From Psychrobacter sp. NG25 (lineage in GTDB: Bacteria; Pseudomonadota; Gammaproteobacteria; Pseudomonadales; Moraxellaceae), in the NCBI RefSeq assembly GCF_015234355.1, contig NZ_JADGMV010000006.1, positions 1 through 64,000 of the forward strand: a stretch of 64,000 bases of DNA, read 5' to 3'. The notes beneath the pieces are model-generated. The model did not search any database. It had not been told where the DNA came from and saw only the letters and a program-made list of their open reading frames with translations. Positions 6,929 to 16,787 of the stretch are shown in pieces (position 1 is the stretch's first letter; each line of letters opens with the position of its first letter). The translations under genes were made by a program, and so were the position numbers.

Positions 6929-7483
6929 AGTTATCCTTATTTGTGCCTTATTTGTGCCTTATTTTGGCTTTATATTTATTTTATTTTTTTGACTTGTACC
7001 GACTGATATAAGTTTGACTATATAAAGGTTTTAGTCGATTTGCAGGTAGGTTATTGTAAACACAAGTTTGATGCAGAAATTTAGATAGATTACTTGTCTT
7101 TCTAGAACATAATTAGTGACCAGTTTTATGCTAACCGAGCTAAATTTTACCGGCTTTATTACTACATAAATAATGCTTATCTATTTGATAATATTAAAAA
7201 ATCCCAAGTAGATGAATTATTGGCGTAAGGTTTTAGCAATAAACCTAGCTTTGAAACATTTTGAAATAATTATTTAAAATCAGGGGTTTAGGTGCTCTTA
7301 TGACAGATTAGGGCAAGCTTAGGTAGCATAAACTCACAAAGTACTGCTACATCTTCAACAGATAGGAACTGAATAGTTGATATACTTATTCGTAAGTCAA
7401 GAGGGCTAAATAGCATTTTGATTGAATACAGCAAACAAGTATAAAAAATATAAGAAAATACAAATAATAGAGAGGTATATGAT
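6929..7483. other. AT-rich intergenic region between nadR and the PspC gene
   Basis: 555 bp containing the divergent promoters of nadR and the PspC gene. Tandem 11-bp repeats (TTATTTGTGCC) lie at about 6938-6965 next to nadR. No gene, RNA or recognisable operator seen. Confidence 0.45.
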
Positions 7484-7696
7484 TTGGCTAAGTTAGCAAA
7501 ATTACATCGCTCACAGAACAACCGTATGATAGCAGGAGTGATGGGCGGCGTTGCAGAATATGTCGGTTGGTCACCAACTTGGGTGAGAGTGCTGTTCGTG
7601 ATTATCTCATCGTTGAGTGCAGCAGTACCAGGCATCTTGATCTATATCATTTTATGGATAATAATGCCCAAAGCAACCAGTGAATCATATCAATAA
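7484..7696 (+). CDS. PspC-domain small membrane protein
   Basis: 70 residues starting at TTG with AGAGGT upstream. The sequence LHRSQNNRMIAGVMGGVAEYVGWSPTWVRVLFVI is the PspC signature: a conserved amphipathic segment followed by one transmembrane helix (about 32-60). In the phage-shock system PspC sits in the inner membrane and signals envelope stress; stand-alone PspC-domain proteins like this one are common and not tied to pspA. No other psp gene is in the window. A terminator follows at 7797-7829. Confidence 0.85.
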   Translation: MAKLAKLHRSQNNRMIAGVMGGVAEYVGWSPTWVRVLFVIISSLSAAVPGILIYIILWIIMPKATSESYQ

Positions 7697-8043
7697 ATTA
7701 TCTTGAAGATTTAAAGCTACACTTTGAAAATCAAAGTTTAACTAAAAAATAAAAAGCCTGATCAATCAGGATACCAAAGACATACTTTTCCTCCTGCCCA
7801 GATGCTCGCGCATCTGGGTATTTTTTTATCTATTGCTTTGATGATGCTTATGGCTTCAGTTTGATTATAAATAAGCCGTATAACAGGATTTTTATCGCTG
7901 AGATATAAATTTAGTTAAGGTAAATATGGATAAAATAGTCAATTTTTAGTAAGGTGAGCAGACAAATAGAGTCGTTGCCGAATAGGCTGTACGAGTGCTA
8001 TCAACGTTTTATTTATTAATACTAATTCCATAGTGATTTTATT
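7697..8043. other. Intergenic region with terminator before glyQ
   Basis: 347 bp. Holds a small hairpin (CCTGATCAATCAGG near 7757) and the strong terminator at 7797-7829. The remainder is the glyQ promoter region; no T-box or riboswitch fold is recognisable. Confidence 0.5.
7797..7829 (+). terminator. Rho-independent terminator of the PspC gene
   Basis: CCCAGATGC, loop TCGC, GCATCTGGG, then A and seven T. Confidence 0.85.
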
Positions 8044-9066
8044 ATGACATCCCAAGCGAAAAACTCTCAACCGATGACTTTTCAAGATTTGATCTTAACC
8101 TTGCAAAACTATTGGGCCGACAAAGGCTGCGTTATCTTACAGCCTTATGATATGGAGGTCGGCGCAGGTACTTTCCATACGGCGACATTTTTGCGTTCGT
8201 TAGGTCCTGAGCGTTGGAATGCTGCCTATGTGCAGCCTTCTCGTCGTCCGACTGATGGGCGTTATGGTGACAACCCAAACCGCTTACAGCATTATTATCA
8301 ATTTCAAGTCGTGCTAAAGCCGAATCCACCTAATATCCAAGAGCTATATTTAGACTCGCTAAGAGCCATTGGTATCGATCCGCTAGTGCATGATGTGCGT
8401 TTCGTCGAAGACAACTGGGAGTCGCCAACGCTAGGTGCATGGGGACTTGGTTGGGAGATTTGGCTAAACGGTATGGAAGTGACGCAGTTTACCTACTTCC
8501 AGCAAGTCGGCGGCATTGAGTGTTTCCCAGTGACTGGCGAAATCACTTATGGTCTTGAGCGCTTGGCGATGTATGTGCAAGGCGTCGATAGCGTTTATGA
8601 TTTGGTGTGGGCAGATGGTGAATTTGGTCGTGTTACTTATGGCGATGTCTTCCATCAAAACGAAGTGGAGCAGTCTACCTATAACTTTGAGCACGCCGAT
8701 GTGCCAATGATGGGTCAGATGTTTGATTTTTATGAGCAGCAAGCTGATAAGTTGGTTGTTGAAGGTTTGCCGCTACCAGCCTATGAGATGGTGCTAAAAG
8801 CTTCGCATGCCTTTAACTTACTTGATGCTCGTGGCGCCATTTCAGTGACCGAACGTCAGCGCTTTATCTTACGTGTGCGTACGCTTGCTCGTAAGGTTGC
8901 CATTGGTTATGTCGAAGCACGTGCCAAGCTTGGTTTCCCATTAGCGGACGAAGCTCATCGTCAGGCAGCGCTCGATAAATATTTGCCAAAAGAAGATGTG
9001 GCAACTGAAAACACAAATGACAGTCAAACTGCTAATAACAACCAAACTACTAATAACAATAAATAG
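8044..9066 (+). CDS. glyQ: Glycyl-tRNA synthetase alpha subunit
   Basis: 340 residues. Class II aminoacyl-tRNA synthetase alpha chain that activates glycine in the alpha2-beta2 bacterial enzyme. Family blocks are plain: [85 protein letters not shown]. The core ends at about residue 318; the last 20 or so residues are a low-complexity Asn/Thr tail not typical of the family. Gene spacing to glyS is 9 bp with an AGGAG site, so the subunits are co-translated. Confidence 0.97.
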   Translation: MTSQAKNSQPMTFQDLILTLQNYWADKGCVILQPYDMEVGAGTFHTATFLRSLGPERWNAAYVQPSRRPTDGRYGDNPNRLQHYYQFQVVLKPNPPNIQELYLDSLRAIGIDPLVHDVRFVEDNWESPTLGAWGLGWEIWLNGMEVTQFTYFQQVGGIECFPVTGEITYGLERLAMYVQGVDSVYDLVWADGEFGRVTYGDVFHQNEVEQSTYNFEHADVPMMGQMFDFYEQQADKLVVEGLPLPAYEMVLKASHAFNLLDARGAISVTERQRFILRVRTLARKVAIGYVEARAKLGFPLADEAHRQAALDKYLPKEDVATENTNDSQTANNNQTTNNNK

Positions 9067-9075
9067 GAGCATCCC

Positions 9076-11169
9076 ATGAGTACTATTCTATTTGAACTGG
9101 GGTGTGAAGAGCTACCTCCAAAAAGCCTAAAGCCACTACGTGACGCGCTACAAGCAAGCGTTATTGAGCAATTGAACGAAGCAGAAATCAGCTTCGATAG
9201 TATCAAAGCCTTTGCCGCGCCGCGCCGTTTGGCGCTTCAAATTCAAGGCATTGGTGACAAGCAGCCGGATCGCAGTGAGCAAAAACGTGGTCCAGCGATT
9301 AAAGCTGCCTTTGATGCCGATGGCAATCCAACGCGTGCAGCGATGGGTTTTGCCAAAGGTTTGGGTATTGAGGCCAGTGAGCTGATAACGATTAATACCG
9401 ATAAAGGTGACTATGTCGGTTATGAGCAAACTATTCAGGGTCAAGCGACCACTGAATTGCTGCCAGCTATTTTTCAAACGGCGCTTGATAAGTTGCCGAT
9501 TGCCAAGCGTATGCGCTCAGGCGCTAGCCGTAATGAGTTTGTGCGTCCGGTACAGTGGGCCGTATTGATGCAAGACAGCGCTGTCATCGACGCCACTATC
9601 CAAGGTCATCAGACGGGTACGCAAACTCGTGGTCATCGCTTCCACAGCCCTGACTACCATAATATTGCTCATGCCAATGACTATGAAGAATTACTAAGTG
9701 GTTTAAAAGTAGTTGCTGATTTTGACAAGCGTCAAATGCTGATCAAAAATCAAGTCAAAGCATTGGCTGATGAAGTCAACTCAGATGCCATCGTACCGCA
9801 GGCATTGTTAGATGAAGTCACTGCATTGGTTGATTTCCCTATTGCGCTAAGAGCAAGCTTTGAAGCGCGCTTCTTGCAAGTGCCACAAGAAGCACTTATC
9901 TCGACCATGCAAGCAGATCAAAAGTATTTTTGCTTAACGGATAAAGAAGGTAAGCTGCAGCCGTACTTTATTTTTATTACCAATATTGAGTCAAAAGACC
10001 CGAACCAAATCATTGAAGGTAATGAGAAGGTTGTGCGTCCACGTTTGGCAGATGCAGAGTTTTTCTTCTTACAAGACCAAAAGCAGCCGTTGTTTGCACT
10101 GACTGAGAGTCTCAAAAACCGTGTATTCCAAGATAAATTGGGCACGATTTGGGAGAAGTCTGAGCGTATAGCCAAGCTTGCTGCATTTATCGCTGCCTTG
10201 ATGCAACAGCAAGGTCAGCAGGTTAGTATCGATGAAACGGTACGTGCTGGCATTTTATCTAAAGCAGATTTGGCAAGTTCATTGGTTGGTGAGTATCCAG
10301 AGTTACAAGGTATCGCTGGTACTTATTATGCGCGCCTAAATAATGAGCCTGAAGCAGTAGCGGCCAGTTTAGAAGAGCAGTATTTGCCCAAATTCAGTGG
10401 TGATGTATTGCCACAGACGCCGATTGGTATTTGCTTAGCATTAGCGGATCGTTTGGACACGCTGGTTGGTATTTTTGCGATTGACCAAGCACCGACTGGT
10501 TCAAAAGACCCATTTAGCTTACGTCGCTCAGCCATTGGTATTTTGCGTATTCTCATTGAAAAACAGTTACCGATTAATTTAGTAGCGCTCGTTGAGCAGG
10601 CTATTAAGAACTATACGACAGAAGAAGGCAGCAAGATTGCCAAAATGGGTGATACCTTTACCCAAGTCATGACATTCTTGAACTCGCGCTATCGTGCGAT
10701 GTATACCGAGCAAGGCGTTAGCGTTGATACGATTCAGGCTGTACAAGCAATTAACCCGCATATGCCGCTTGATTTTGATCAGCGTATTCGTGCAGTGCAA
10801 GCATTTAGCAAGTTGTCACAAGCGTCAATGTTGGCTGACTCGAACAAACGCGTTGCTAACATTTTGGCCAAATCAGAAGTGAGCGTGGCTGATAATGTCG
10901 ATGAGACGCTATTGTCTGAGCCTGCTGAGCAGAGTCTATATGCGAGTGTGCAGCAAGCGCAAACAGCGGTGCAACCATTACTCGAGCAGGCTGACTATAC
11001 GCAAGTATTGCAAACGCTTGCCAGTCTAGACGAGCCGTTGACGCAATTCTTTGACAATGTGATGGTCAATAGTGAGGATGTTGCGCTAAAGAACAATCGC
11101 TTAGCATTGCTCAAGCAAGTTCGCGCCTTGTTCTTAACTGTGGCTGATATCAGCGAGTTGCAGTTATAA
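9076..11169 (+). CDS. glyS: Glycyl-tRNA synthetase beta subunit
   Basis: 697 residues, the normal length for GlyS. The N-terminal TILFELGCEELPPKSL and the central RPRLADAEFFFLQDQK are family signatures; the C-terminal anticodon-binding region (from about 590) contains FFDNVMVNSEDVALKNNRLALL. The beta chain binds tRNA-Gly and is essential for charging with GlyQ. The gene ends with a strong terminator at 11203. Confidence 0.97.
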   Translation: MSTILFELGCEELPPKSLKPLRDALQASVIEQLNEAEISFDSIKAFAAPRRLALQIQGIGDKQPDRSEQKRGPAIKAAFDADGNPTRAAMGFAKGLGIEASELITINTDKGDYVGYEQTIQGQATTELLPAIFQTALDKLPIAKRMRSGASRNEFVRPVQWAVLMQDSAVIDATIQGHQTGTQTRGHRFHSPDYHNIAHANDYEELLSGLKVVADFDKRQMLIKNQVKALADEVNSDAIVPQALLDEVTALVDFPIALRASFEARFLQVPQEALISTMQADQKYFCLTDKEGKLQPYFIFITNIESKDPNQIIEGNEKVVRPRLADAEFFFLQDQKQPLFALTESLKNRVFQDKLGTIWEKSERIAKLAAFIAALMQQQGQQVSIDETVRAGILSKADLASSLVGEYPELQGIAGTYYARLNNEPEAVAASLEEQYLPKFSGDVLPQTPIGICLALADRLDTLVGIFAIDQAPTGSKDPFSLRRSAIGILRILIEKQLPINLVALVEQAIKNYTTEEGSKIAKMGDTFTQVMTFLNSRYRAMYTEQGVSVDTIQAVQAINPHMPLDFDQRIRAVQAFSKLSQASMLADSNKRVANILAKSEVSVADNVDETLLSEPAEQSLYASVQQAQTAVQPLLEQADYTQVLQTLASLDEPLTQFFDNVMVNSEDVALKNNRLALLKQVRALFLTVADISELQL

Positions 11170-11202
11170 GTTCTGCCAACACATAATCGTTAATTTTGAT
11201 GC

Positions 11203-11232
11203 AAAAACCTGGCCTATCGTGGCCAGGTTTTT
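11203..11232 (+). terminator. Rho-independent terminator of glyQS
   Basis: AAAAACCTGGCC, loop TATCGT, GGCCAGGTTTTT: a perfect 12-bp stem. Confidence 0.92.
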
Positions 11233-11437
11233 CTGTTATAGAACAGCGTCATTAGTTGACAGGATTGTTTAATGAATTTATTCAGAAATTCAGCGTAATC
11301 AGTAATTAAACTGCAAAGGCATTGTGTTATCGCTATTATTGACGGTAAAATTTATATTATTAAAACGTGTTGAATAGTCATTAGCTTATTAGCTCTTTTT
11401 ATTCCTCGCGTGAAACTATACTCGAAGGAGCACTGCC

Positions 11438-11743
11438 GTGTTTGCCGTTATTATTGTTATCCTCATTATTTGGGCATCGATGTGGGCTTTTTATAGGTTT
11501 ATGTACCCACGAGCACCCAAAAGCATGATGCCAAAAAAAGGTGACGTCACCACACCGCGCCAGTGTAATTTTTGTGGTAATAGTTTGGCAGAATATCGCG
11601 GTGTACTCGAGACCCTTCAGGCTACGCCGAGTTCAACTGATGATAGCGATAGTGTTATCAAAACCAATCAAGACTTATTTTTTTGCAATTATGAGCACCA
11701 AGCAGACTTTCATGCCGGCAAGACTTATGGTGCCGATGACTAA
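11438..11743 (+). CDS. Small membrane-anchored protein with a Cys motif
   Basis: 101 residues from GTG 11438 with an AAGGAG site 7 bp upstream. One N-terminal transmembrane helix (about 2-20) leads into a soluble domain with CNFCGN at about 43-48 and a later FFCNYEHQADFH. The Cys-x-x-Cys, Cys and His residues could coordinate zinc, like a small zinc ribbon. The family is not recognised; the orientation suggests a cytoplasmic domain behind a signal anchor. Terminator at 11770. Confidence 0.65.
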   Translation: MFAVIIVILIIWASMWAFYRFMYPRAPKSMMPKKGDVTTPRQCNFCGNSLAEYRGVLETLQATPSSTDDSDSVIKTNQDLFFCNYEHQADFHAGKTYGADD

Positions 11744-11769
11744 GTAGATAAGTTTTGTTTCAAGCATAA

Positions 11770-11809
11770 AAAAGCGCTTAGCTTGAGTTGGCTAGGCGCT
11801 TATCTTTTT
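11770..11809. terminator. Rho-independent terminator
   Basis: AAGCGCTTAGC, loop TTGAGTTG, GCTAGGCGCTT with A/T flanks. Placed between the Cys-motif gene and the convergent zapA. Confidence 0.75.
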
Positions 11810-11829
11810 AATAGAGTGCTATTTGCTTA

Positions 11830-11936
11830 TATAGTTGAATTCAAATAATTCCGATACAAGGAAGCCGAGTGCAAGCTATACATTAGTATGGTTAGCGAGG
11901 ATGACGATGTAGCGGATTTATATGGACTTGACTATA
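11830..11936 (-). repeat. 107-bp miniature repeat, copy C
   Basis: Complete unit with ends TATAGTTGAATTC and, inward from the other side, TATAGTCAAGTCC. The reverse complement matches interrupted copy A nearly base for base, making these two a subfamily distinct from copies D and E. Confidence 0.8.
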
Positions 11937-12369
11937 GAATAGACTGCGCGTCTTTCATGATCTTATTCAGCAGAGCTTCAGATTGCTTGTCTTGTTGTAA
12001 GCGGTCTTCGCTAGTTCTCTGATTGGCATGAATTTTCTCGTATAAGCTCAGGCAACACAGTACCAGTAGGTTCTCTTGACTAAGGCTTGGTGCATCTCTC
12101 TTGAGGTCTAGCGCATAGTTGTTGATATAAGAGACTGCTGAATGTAGCTCTTCTTGCTCATGTACAGGGCAGTAGATTGGATAGTTAACGCCAGCAATAG
12201 CAATATCAACCTTTTTGATTTGTGGTTCAGCGACTTTCATATTAGGTTGAGCAGCGGTATTCGGTATAATCGAAGCTGCTGTGGCGACATTTTTTGGTTG
12301 TAGTGCAGTATTTTGCGTTTGGATATTTGGCAGCTGTTTTTCTATCGGTTTTTTGTGGTCATCGGTCAT
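11932..12369 (-). CDS. zapA: Cell division protein ZapA with N-terminal extension
   Basis: 145 residues. Residues about 52-145 match ZapA: VDIAIAGVNYPIYCPVHEQEELHSAVSYIN, then a long helical region with NLLVLCCLSLYEKI. ZapA crosslinks FtsZ filaments in the Z ring. The first 50 residues are Gln/Asn/Ala-rich and probably disordered. The last 5 bp of the gene overlap the miniature repeat at 11830-11936. Its partner-like coiled-coil gene lies just upstream on the same strand. Confidence 0.85.
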   Translation of the reverse strand: MTDDHKKPIEKQLPNIQTQNTALQPKNVATAASIIPNTAAQPNMKVAEPQIKKVDIAIAGVNYPIYCPVHEQEELHSAVSYINNYALDLKRDAPSLSQENLLVLCCLSLYEKIHANQRTSEDRLQQDKQSEALLNKIMKDAQSIL

Positions 12370-12485
12370 GATAAATCCTACAGTATTTGGTCAGTAAGGT
12401 GAGTAATATCAAATATTACCGTTATGAGCTTGGCTTAATTCATAAGAAGCAATGAGTTGTTGTTATAAAAAATTGTGCTTAGTCA

Positions 12486-12926
12486 TTAGCCTTCTACTTG
12501 GTCAATATGGGTTAAGCGTTTTAGTACTACTTGTGTGCGCTCGGCTGCCAATTGATTCTTTTTCTGTAGTTCACTGTTTTGTTGTTTGATATCGCTGTAC
12601 TGCTGCTTTAATTCATTATTATGCTGTTGTAGCTCGCTGTTTTGTTGTTGTAATTGGTCGATCTGTTTTTGCAGCTTGTCTTGCTCTTCACCAATCATAT
12701 GATGCGCTTCTGCAAGGCTTTGGTAGCGTTTGTCGAGATCGCCCAGTTGTTTTTTAGTACCGTCACGTTCTGTATAGCTAGTCTTGAGCTTGGTTCTTAG
12801 CACCGTAAGCTCTTGCGGATCAGCAACAGGATGTTGTTTAAGGCTGCTAAGTTCAGCACTGACAAGCTGATACTGTTTTTTGATATCGAGTACCATTTTT
12901 TCTAATATTCTAAGTTGATCATACAT
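12486..12926 (-). CDS. Coiled-coil protein, ZapB-like
   Basis: 146 residues, nearly all predicted coiled coil, with Gln/Leu heptads (QLQQQNSELQQHNNELKQ type runs at about 92-120). The N-terminal LRILEKMVLDIKKQYQ resembles the cell-division factor ZapB or other short FtsZ-ring coiled coils, and it precedes zapA on the same strand 116 bp away. The name is inferred from position and architecture only. The repetitive QQ(H/N)NELKQQ units suggest the coil length may vary between strains. Confidence 0.65.
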   Translation of the reverse strand: MYDQLRILEKMVLDIKKQYQLVSAELSSLKQHPVADPQELTVLRTKLKTSYTERDGTKKQLGDLDKRYQSLAEAHHMIGEEQDKLQKQIDQLQQQNSELQQHNNELKQQYSDIKQQNSELQKKNQLAAERTQVVLKRLTHIDQVEG

Positions 12927-13139
12927 AGTCAGTTTTTATCCTTCACAAGTAAGCGTAAATGAATTTTGTTCTCTGCGTTTAATAATGCCATAGGTGACCG
13001 CATAATATCTATATCAACAAAGTAATTACAAGTATTAGGCTTGGTCTTTTTATTTTCTATGGCCCACCGTCGTATCAATGACGTTGCGCGGGGGCTGTTT
13101 TTGTATTTTCAGTAATAATCAATCACTAGGACATCTATT

Positions 13140-13793
13140 ATGAATGACAATATCTCTGGCTGGAACACTTGGCTGACCGCTTTTGATGACTGGACTGACG
13201 TGTCTATCAGCGAAGTACATGGCCTGATGACTGGACTCATGACTGCTTGTAATGCGCCTGATGAAGCTGTGTGGGCTCAAGTTTTTGAAGAGTTAAGCTT
13301 TGGAGCATTACCAGAGCCTGCGTTGACATTATTAGCCGAAGAAGCAGAAGATACCGTGTTTCAGCTAAAGGATAAAGATGATGCTTACTCTTATATGCCG
13401 CTGATACCTGATGATGAACATGACTTGTACGAGCGCGTGATGGCGTTGAAACAGTGGGCCAATGGCTTTATGACTGGTTTTGGTATCACGGATTGTAGCA
13501 TTAGTGCTGACGAAAACGAGATGCTATCGGATTTGGCAAAGATTGGTGGTATTCGTTTAGAGGAAGACGAAATATTCGAAGGTGGCGAAGAGTCTTATCT
13601 GTATATCTATGAGTTTGCCCGTATGGTACCAGTCAGTTTTGCGACCCGTAAGCGTAAAGCAGTCAAAGACATCGCCTTGATTTCTGGACTTGCTATCGAT
13701 GCCAAGACGACCAAAGAGCTACAGGCAGAAGGTAAATTACCAAAGCCGATGCCACCAGTCATTGATATTATGAACCAAAACAACCCTTCATAA
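13140..13793 (+). CDS. UPF0149 (YgfB/YecA) family protein
   Basis: 217 residues. SISEVHGLMTGLMTACNAP near the N-terminus and LKQWANGFMTGFGI in the middle are the family hallmarks; an acidic central segment separates them. Function is poorly known; YgfB in Pseudomonas modulates ampDh3 expression. It is divergent from the zapA/zapB-like pair, the same neighbourhood (ygfB-zapA) as in many gammaproteobacteria. Followed 33 bp later by argE in the same direction. Confidence 0.88.
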   Translation: MNDNISGWNTWLTAFDDWTDVSISEVHGLMTGLMTACNAPDEAVWAQVFEELSFGALPEPALTLLAEEAEDTVFQLKDKDDAYSYMPLIPDDEHDLYERVMALKQWANGFMTGFGITDCSISADENEMLSDLAKIGGIRLEEDEIFEGGEESYLYIYEFARMVPVSFATRKRKAVKDIALISGLAIDAKTTKELQAEGKLPKPMPPVIDIMNQNNPS

Positions 13794-13826
13794 GGCGAGT
13801 ATTGCGTATCACAATAAGGATATTTT

Positions 13827-15074
13827 ATGATGAGAAATAATAGTACTGATAGTGACAGTCAAGCTAACTCTGATATCGCTTATCCTACACAAAGTCTCGA
13901 TTGGCTAACGCGTCTGATTGGTTTTAATACTGTCAGTCGTCACTCAAATTTGGCACTCATTGAAGACGTGCAAGCGTATTGTGAGCAATTAGGTCTGACA
14001 GTCGAGTTGACCTTTAATGATGCTAAAAACAAAGCTAATTTATTTGTGACAGTACCGGCAGGAGAGAATGCTGACCAAGTGAACCATGGTCTCGTGCTCT
14101 CTGGTCATACCGATGTTGTCCCAGTCGATGGTCAGGAGTGGACGTCAGATCCATTTACTGCGACGATACGTGGCGATAAGCTTTATGGACGCGGTGCTTG
14201 TGACATGAAAGGCTTTATCGGCTGTGTGTTGACGCTCTTACCACAAGCAGTAAAACTGTCTAACGCAGGTCAGCTACGTCGTCCATTACATTTGGCTGTG
14301 TCATTCGATGAAGAGGTGGGATGTTTGGGTGCACCGCTTATATTGGCAGATATAAAGGCACGCGGTATCACACCTGATTATTGTATCGTTGGTGAGCCGA
14401 CCAATATGGCGATGGTCGTCGCGCACAAAGGTATTTCTATTTATCGCTGCCGCGTGCATGGTAAGTCTGCGCATTCGTCATTGACGGCGCAAGGCGTCAA
14501 CGCCATTAGCTATGCCAGTCGTTTGATTGGTTATGTCGATGAGCTAGCGGAAGAGATAAGTCATCGCGATGATACTCTTAGCGATGGGGACGCGATGTTT
14601 GATGTGCCTTATTCAACCATGTCTGTAGGTACCATACAGGGCGGTACCGCAACTAATATCGTTCCCAATCTGTGTGAGTTTACTTTTGATTATCGTAATC
14701 TGCCACACATGACGCAGGATGACATCCTGATACCCATTCAGGCAAAGGTCGCGGAGCTAAGTGCTCAAATGCAGGCACGAGCACCAGAGACCGGAATTGA
14801 GCTGATACAAGCAGTAGGCGTACCAGCAATGACTGACAGTGATAGTGCTGAGCTGCAATCATTAATCGCTGCGCTGACAGGTGATGATGAACGTCATAAA
14901 GTAGCTTATGCAACAGAAGGCGGGCAGTTTACCAATGCTGGCATTCCAACGATTATTTGTGGCCCTGGTAGTATCGAACAGGCGCACAAGGTAGACGAGT
15001 ATGTTGAGCTTATCGAAATCGAACGCTGTGATACCTTTTTGCAGAAATTGCTAGACAGCTGCACAATTAAATGA
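13827..15074 (+). CDS. argE: Acetylornithine deacetylase
   Basis: 415 residues, M20 metallopeptidase family. Removes acetate from N2-acetylornithine in arginine synthesis. Metal and active-site motifs: SGHTDVVPVDG (His, Asp), GRGACDMKGF (Asp), DEEVGCLGA (catalytic Glu pair), VGEPT; the dimerisation lid contains HGKSAHSS. The first 20 residues are a Ser/Asp/Asn-rich lead. Starts ATGATG; AAGGATATTTT precedes. Ends before a strong terminator. Confidence 0.92.
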   Translation: MMRNNSTDSDSQANSDIAYPTQSLDWLTRLIGFNTVSRHSNLALIEDVQAYCEQLGLTVELTFNDAKNKANLFVTVPAGENADQVNHGLVLSGHTDVVPVDGQEWTSDPFTATIRGDKLYGRGACDMKGFIGCVLTLLPQAVKLSNAGQLRRPLHLAVSFDEEVGCLGAPLILADIKARGITPDYCIVGEPTNMAMVVAHKGISIYRCRVHGKSAHSSLTAQGVNAISYASRLIGYVDELAEEISHRDDTLSDGDAMFDVPYSTMSVGTIQGGTATNIVPNLCEFTFDYRNLPHMTQDDILIPIQAKVAELSAQMQARAPETGIELIQAVGVPAMTDSDSAELQSLIAALTGDDERHKVAYATEGGQFTNAGIPTIICGPGSIEQAHKVDEYVELIEIERCDTFLQKLLDSCTIK

Positions 15075-15121
15075 TGTATTAAAACACTAGACATAAGTAT
15101 ATAATGTGAGTAAGTATAAAT

Positions 15122-15152
15122 AATACCGCCTAAATGGCGGTATTATTTTTTG
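15122..15152 (+). terminator. Rho-independent terminator of argE
   Basis: AATACCGCC, loop TAAAT, GGCGGTATT, then a T-run. Confidence 0.9.
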
Positions 15153-15207
15153 GTAATGTAGCGACTCGTGTGAGAGCTACTGATATACACATAGTAGGGG
15201 TGGGTTG

Positions 15208-15972
15208 ATGTCTTGGCATCTGTTTGCGGTGTTTTTTGCAAGTACGTTTTTTATATCAGCGACCCCTGGGCCGAACATGCTGCTAGCATTCCAGTATGGT
15301 ATGAACTATGGCGTAAAACGAACGCTGTGGACGCTAGCAGGGTTAAGTCTGGGTCTGTTTATATTACTCCTCTCGACTCTCCTTGGACTCGATGTGATCA
15401 GTCGCCAGTCACCTTGGCTACTGACGATTATCAAAGCGGTAGGTGCGGCATACCTAATCTATTTAGGTATCAGCTCTTGGCGCGATGCGGGTGATGGTAG
15501 TTTAATGAAAGACGCTCGCGAAATGAGTGAAGACCTCGCAGCTGAATACTCTGCGTTTGACAGTGACAGTGACAGTGACAGTGACAGTGACAGTGACAGC
15601 ACGGCTAATACACCGCAGCCGCGTTCGCTCTCTAGCGCGGCAGTCAAAGTCTTTCCAAGTAATACGACTTTATTTCGTACGGGTGTCTGGGTATCTTTAT
15701 CTAATCCAAAGGCTATCTTGTTCTTCGCGGCATTTTTTCCGAAGTTTATCAATTTTAGTGCGCCACTATGGCCGCAATATGTCTTATTGACCATAGGATT
15801 GTTTTTGAGCGAGACAATTTGGCAAATTATTTATACCTTAGGTGGTAAAAATCTAGCAAGTTGGCTAGATATCGGTAGTCGCCTAGCTTGGCTCAATCGT
15901 GGTTGCGGAGTGATATTTATAATCATTGCTGCAGCTTTATTAGCTGAAGTATTAAATAGCTTTATGGTTTAA
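15208..15972 (+). CDS. LysE/RhtB-family amino-acid exporter
   Basis: 254 residues. The SATPGPNMLLAFQYGMNYG motif near the N-terminus and the later SNPKAILFFAAFFPKFI are classic for this family of inner-membrane amino-acid and metabolite exporters with six helices. The central cytoplasmic loop is enlarged (about residues 98-150) and includes seven Asp-Ser dipeptides encoded by a GACAGT microsatellite at 15559-15600. Start ATG 15208 chosen after AGGGGTGGG; a TTG lies directly before it. The substrate cannot be deduced. Confidence 0.88.
   Translation: MSWHLFAVFFASTFFISATPGPNMLLAFQYGMNYGVKRTLWTLAGLSLGLFILLLSTLLGLDVISRQSPWLLTIIKAVGAAYLIYLGISSWRDAGDGSLMKDAREMSEDLAAEYSAFDSDSDSDSDSDSDSTANTPQPRSLSSAAVKVFPSNTTLFRTGVWVSLSNPKAILFFAAFFPKFINFSAPLWPQYVLLTIGLFLSETIWQIIYTLGGKNLASWLDIGSRLAWLNRGCGVIFIIIAAALLAEVLNSFMV
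15559..15600 (+). repeat. (GACAGT)7 in-frame microsatellite
   Basis: Seven consecutive hexamers (the last is GACAGC) encode a (Asp-Ser)7 stretch in the exporter's loop. Because the unit is 6 bp, slippage changes loop length without shifting the frame. Confidence 0.95.
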
Positions 15973-16787
15973 AGGTTTTTTAATACTATATTCAAAGTGA
16001 CATTCTCAAAGTGATGCTTTTAAAGTAACAGGTTTAATGAAATGCAATTTTTATAGTATTCTTTATTTAAATAAAATTAATTATTGACTTTATTTTTTAA
16101 ATCGTTATTATTACCACATCGATTTATTGGCTTCTATGTAAGTGATAAGTCATTCCAATAAACCTGCTACTATTGTCTACAATAATTAGCCACAACCTAT
16201 GGAGGAATCATCGTGTCCTATTTAACTATCAAGACGTTTTTAAAGATTGAATGTGTAAACTACCTGACAGCAATGACGACTTCGAACAGGTTTGGCTGAA
16301 TCTATATATAAGCTATTAAGTGATATCCTATTGAATGGTATCCACGCATAGCCTTCTATATCTACTTGCGCTATCCCTCTTCTAAGCCTACCGTGCCAAA
16401 ATCGCTCTGCGATTGTGCTAGGCCATATTGCGCTTGCTGTTATCTGTCTACCTAACATTTTACTTTATCGTTATTGCCAATAGAGCGACTCAGGCTATTA
16501 TTCAGCTAATGCTTTTTTATGCGTATAGCTTTTACGCTGTGGGCAGCGGTTCTGAACCATGTAAGCTTTCTTTAAAACGTCCATCATAAATTAACCATGC
16601 ATTTTTATTGATTTTTTAATTAATAAAAATACGGTATTTTATTGTCTTTATTTTATAATTTATTAACTTATGTGCTTATTAAATGTATCGTTTAATTGAG
16701 ATGGGTAAGTAATGTCTAAAAATTATAATAGTTAAAATAAAAATATTTCGTATGGTTATTAAAATAATAAAATGGAAGTAATAAATA
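15973..16787. other. Long AT-rich region with possible gene remnants
   Basis: 815 bp between the exporter and rtcB. The middle (16200-16500) is less AT-rich. A GGAGG site at 16201 precedes GTG 16213, opening a 28-codon frame; other short frames follow (22 residues ending VWLNLYISY, then one containing HIALAVICLP). These could be remains of a small membrane-protein gene broken by frameshifts, but none is long enough to name. The flanks are very AT-rich and look like plain spacer. Confidence 0.4.

Noticed and set aside
11744..11931. 6S RNA gene next to zapA
   Set aside because: The usual location downstream of zapA is filled by a terminator and the 107-bp repeat; no 6S-like fold could be recognised.
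15459..15794. ORF with a Leu-Ser repeat opposite the exporter
   Set aside because: It is the antisense reading of the GACAGT microsatellite, not an independent gene.
16240..16458. 72-codon minus-strand ORF in the exporter-rtcB spacer
   Set aside because: No ribosome site, no recognisable motif and coding signals compete with short frames on the plus strand; not reported as a gene.
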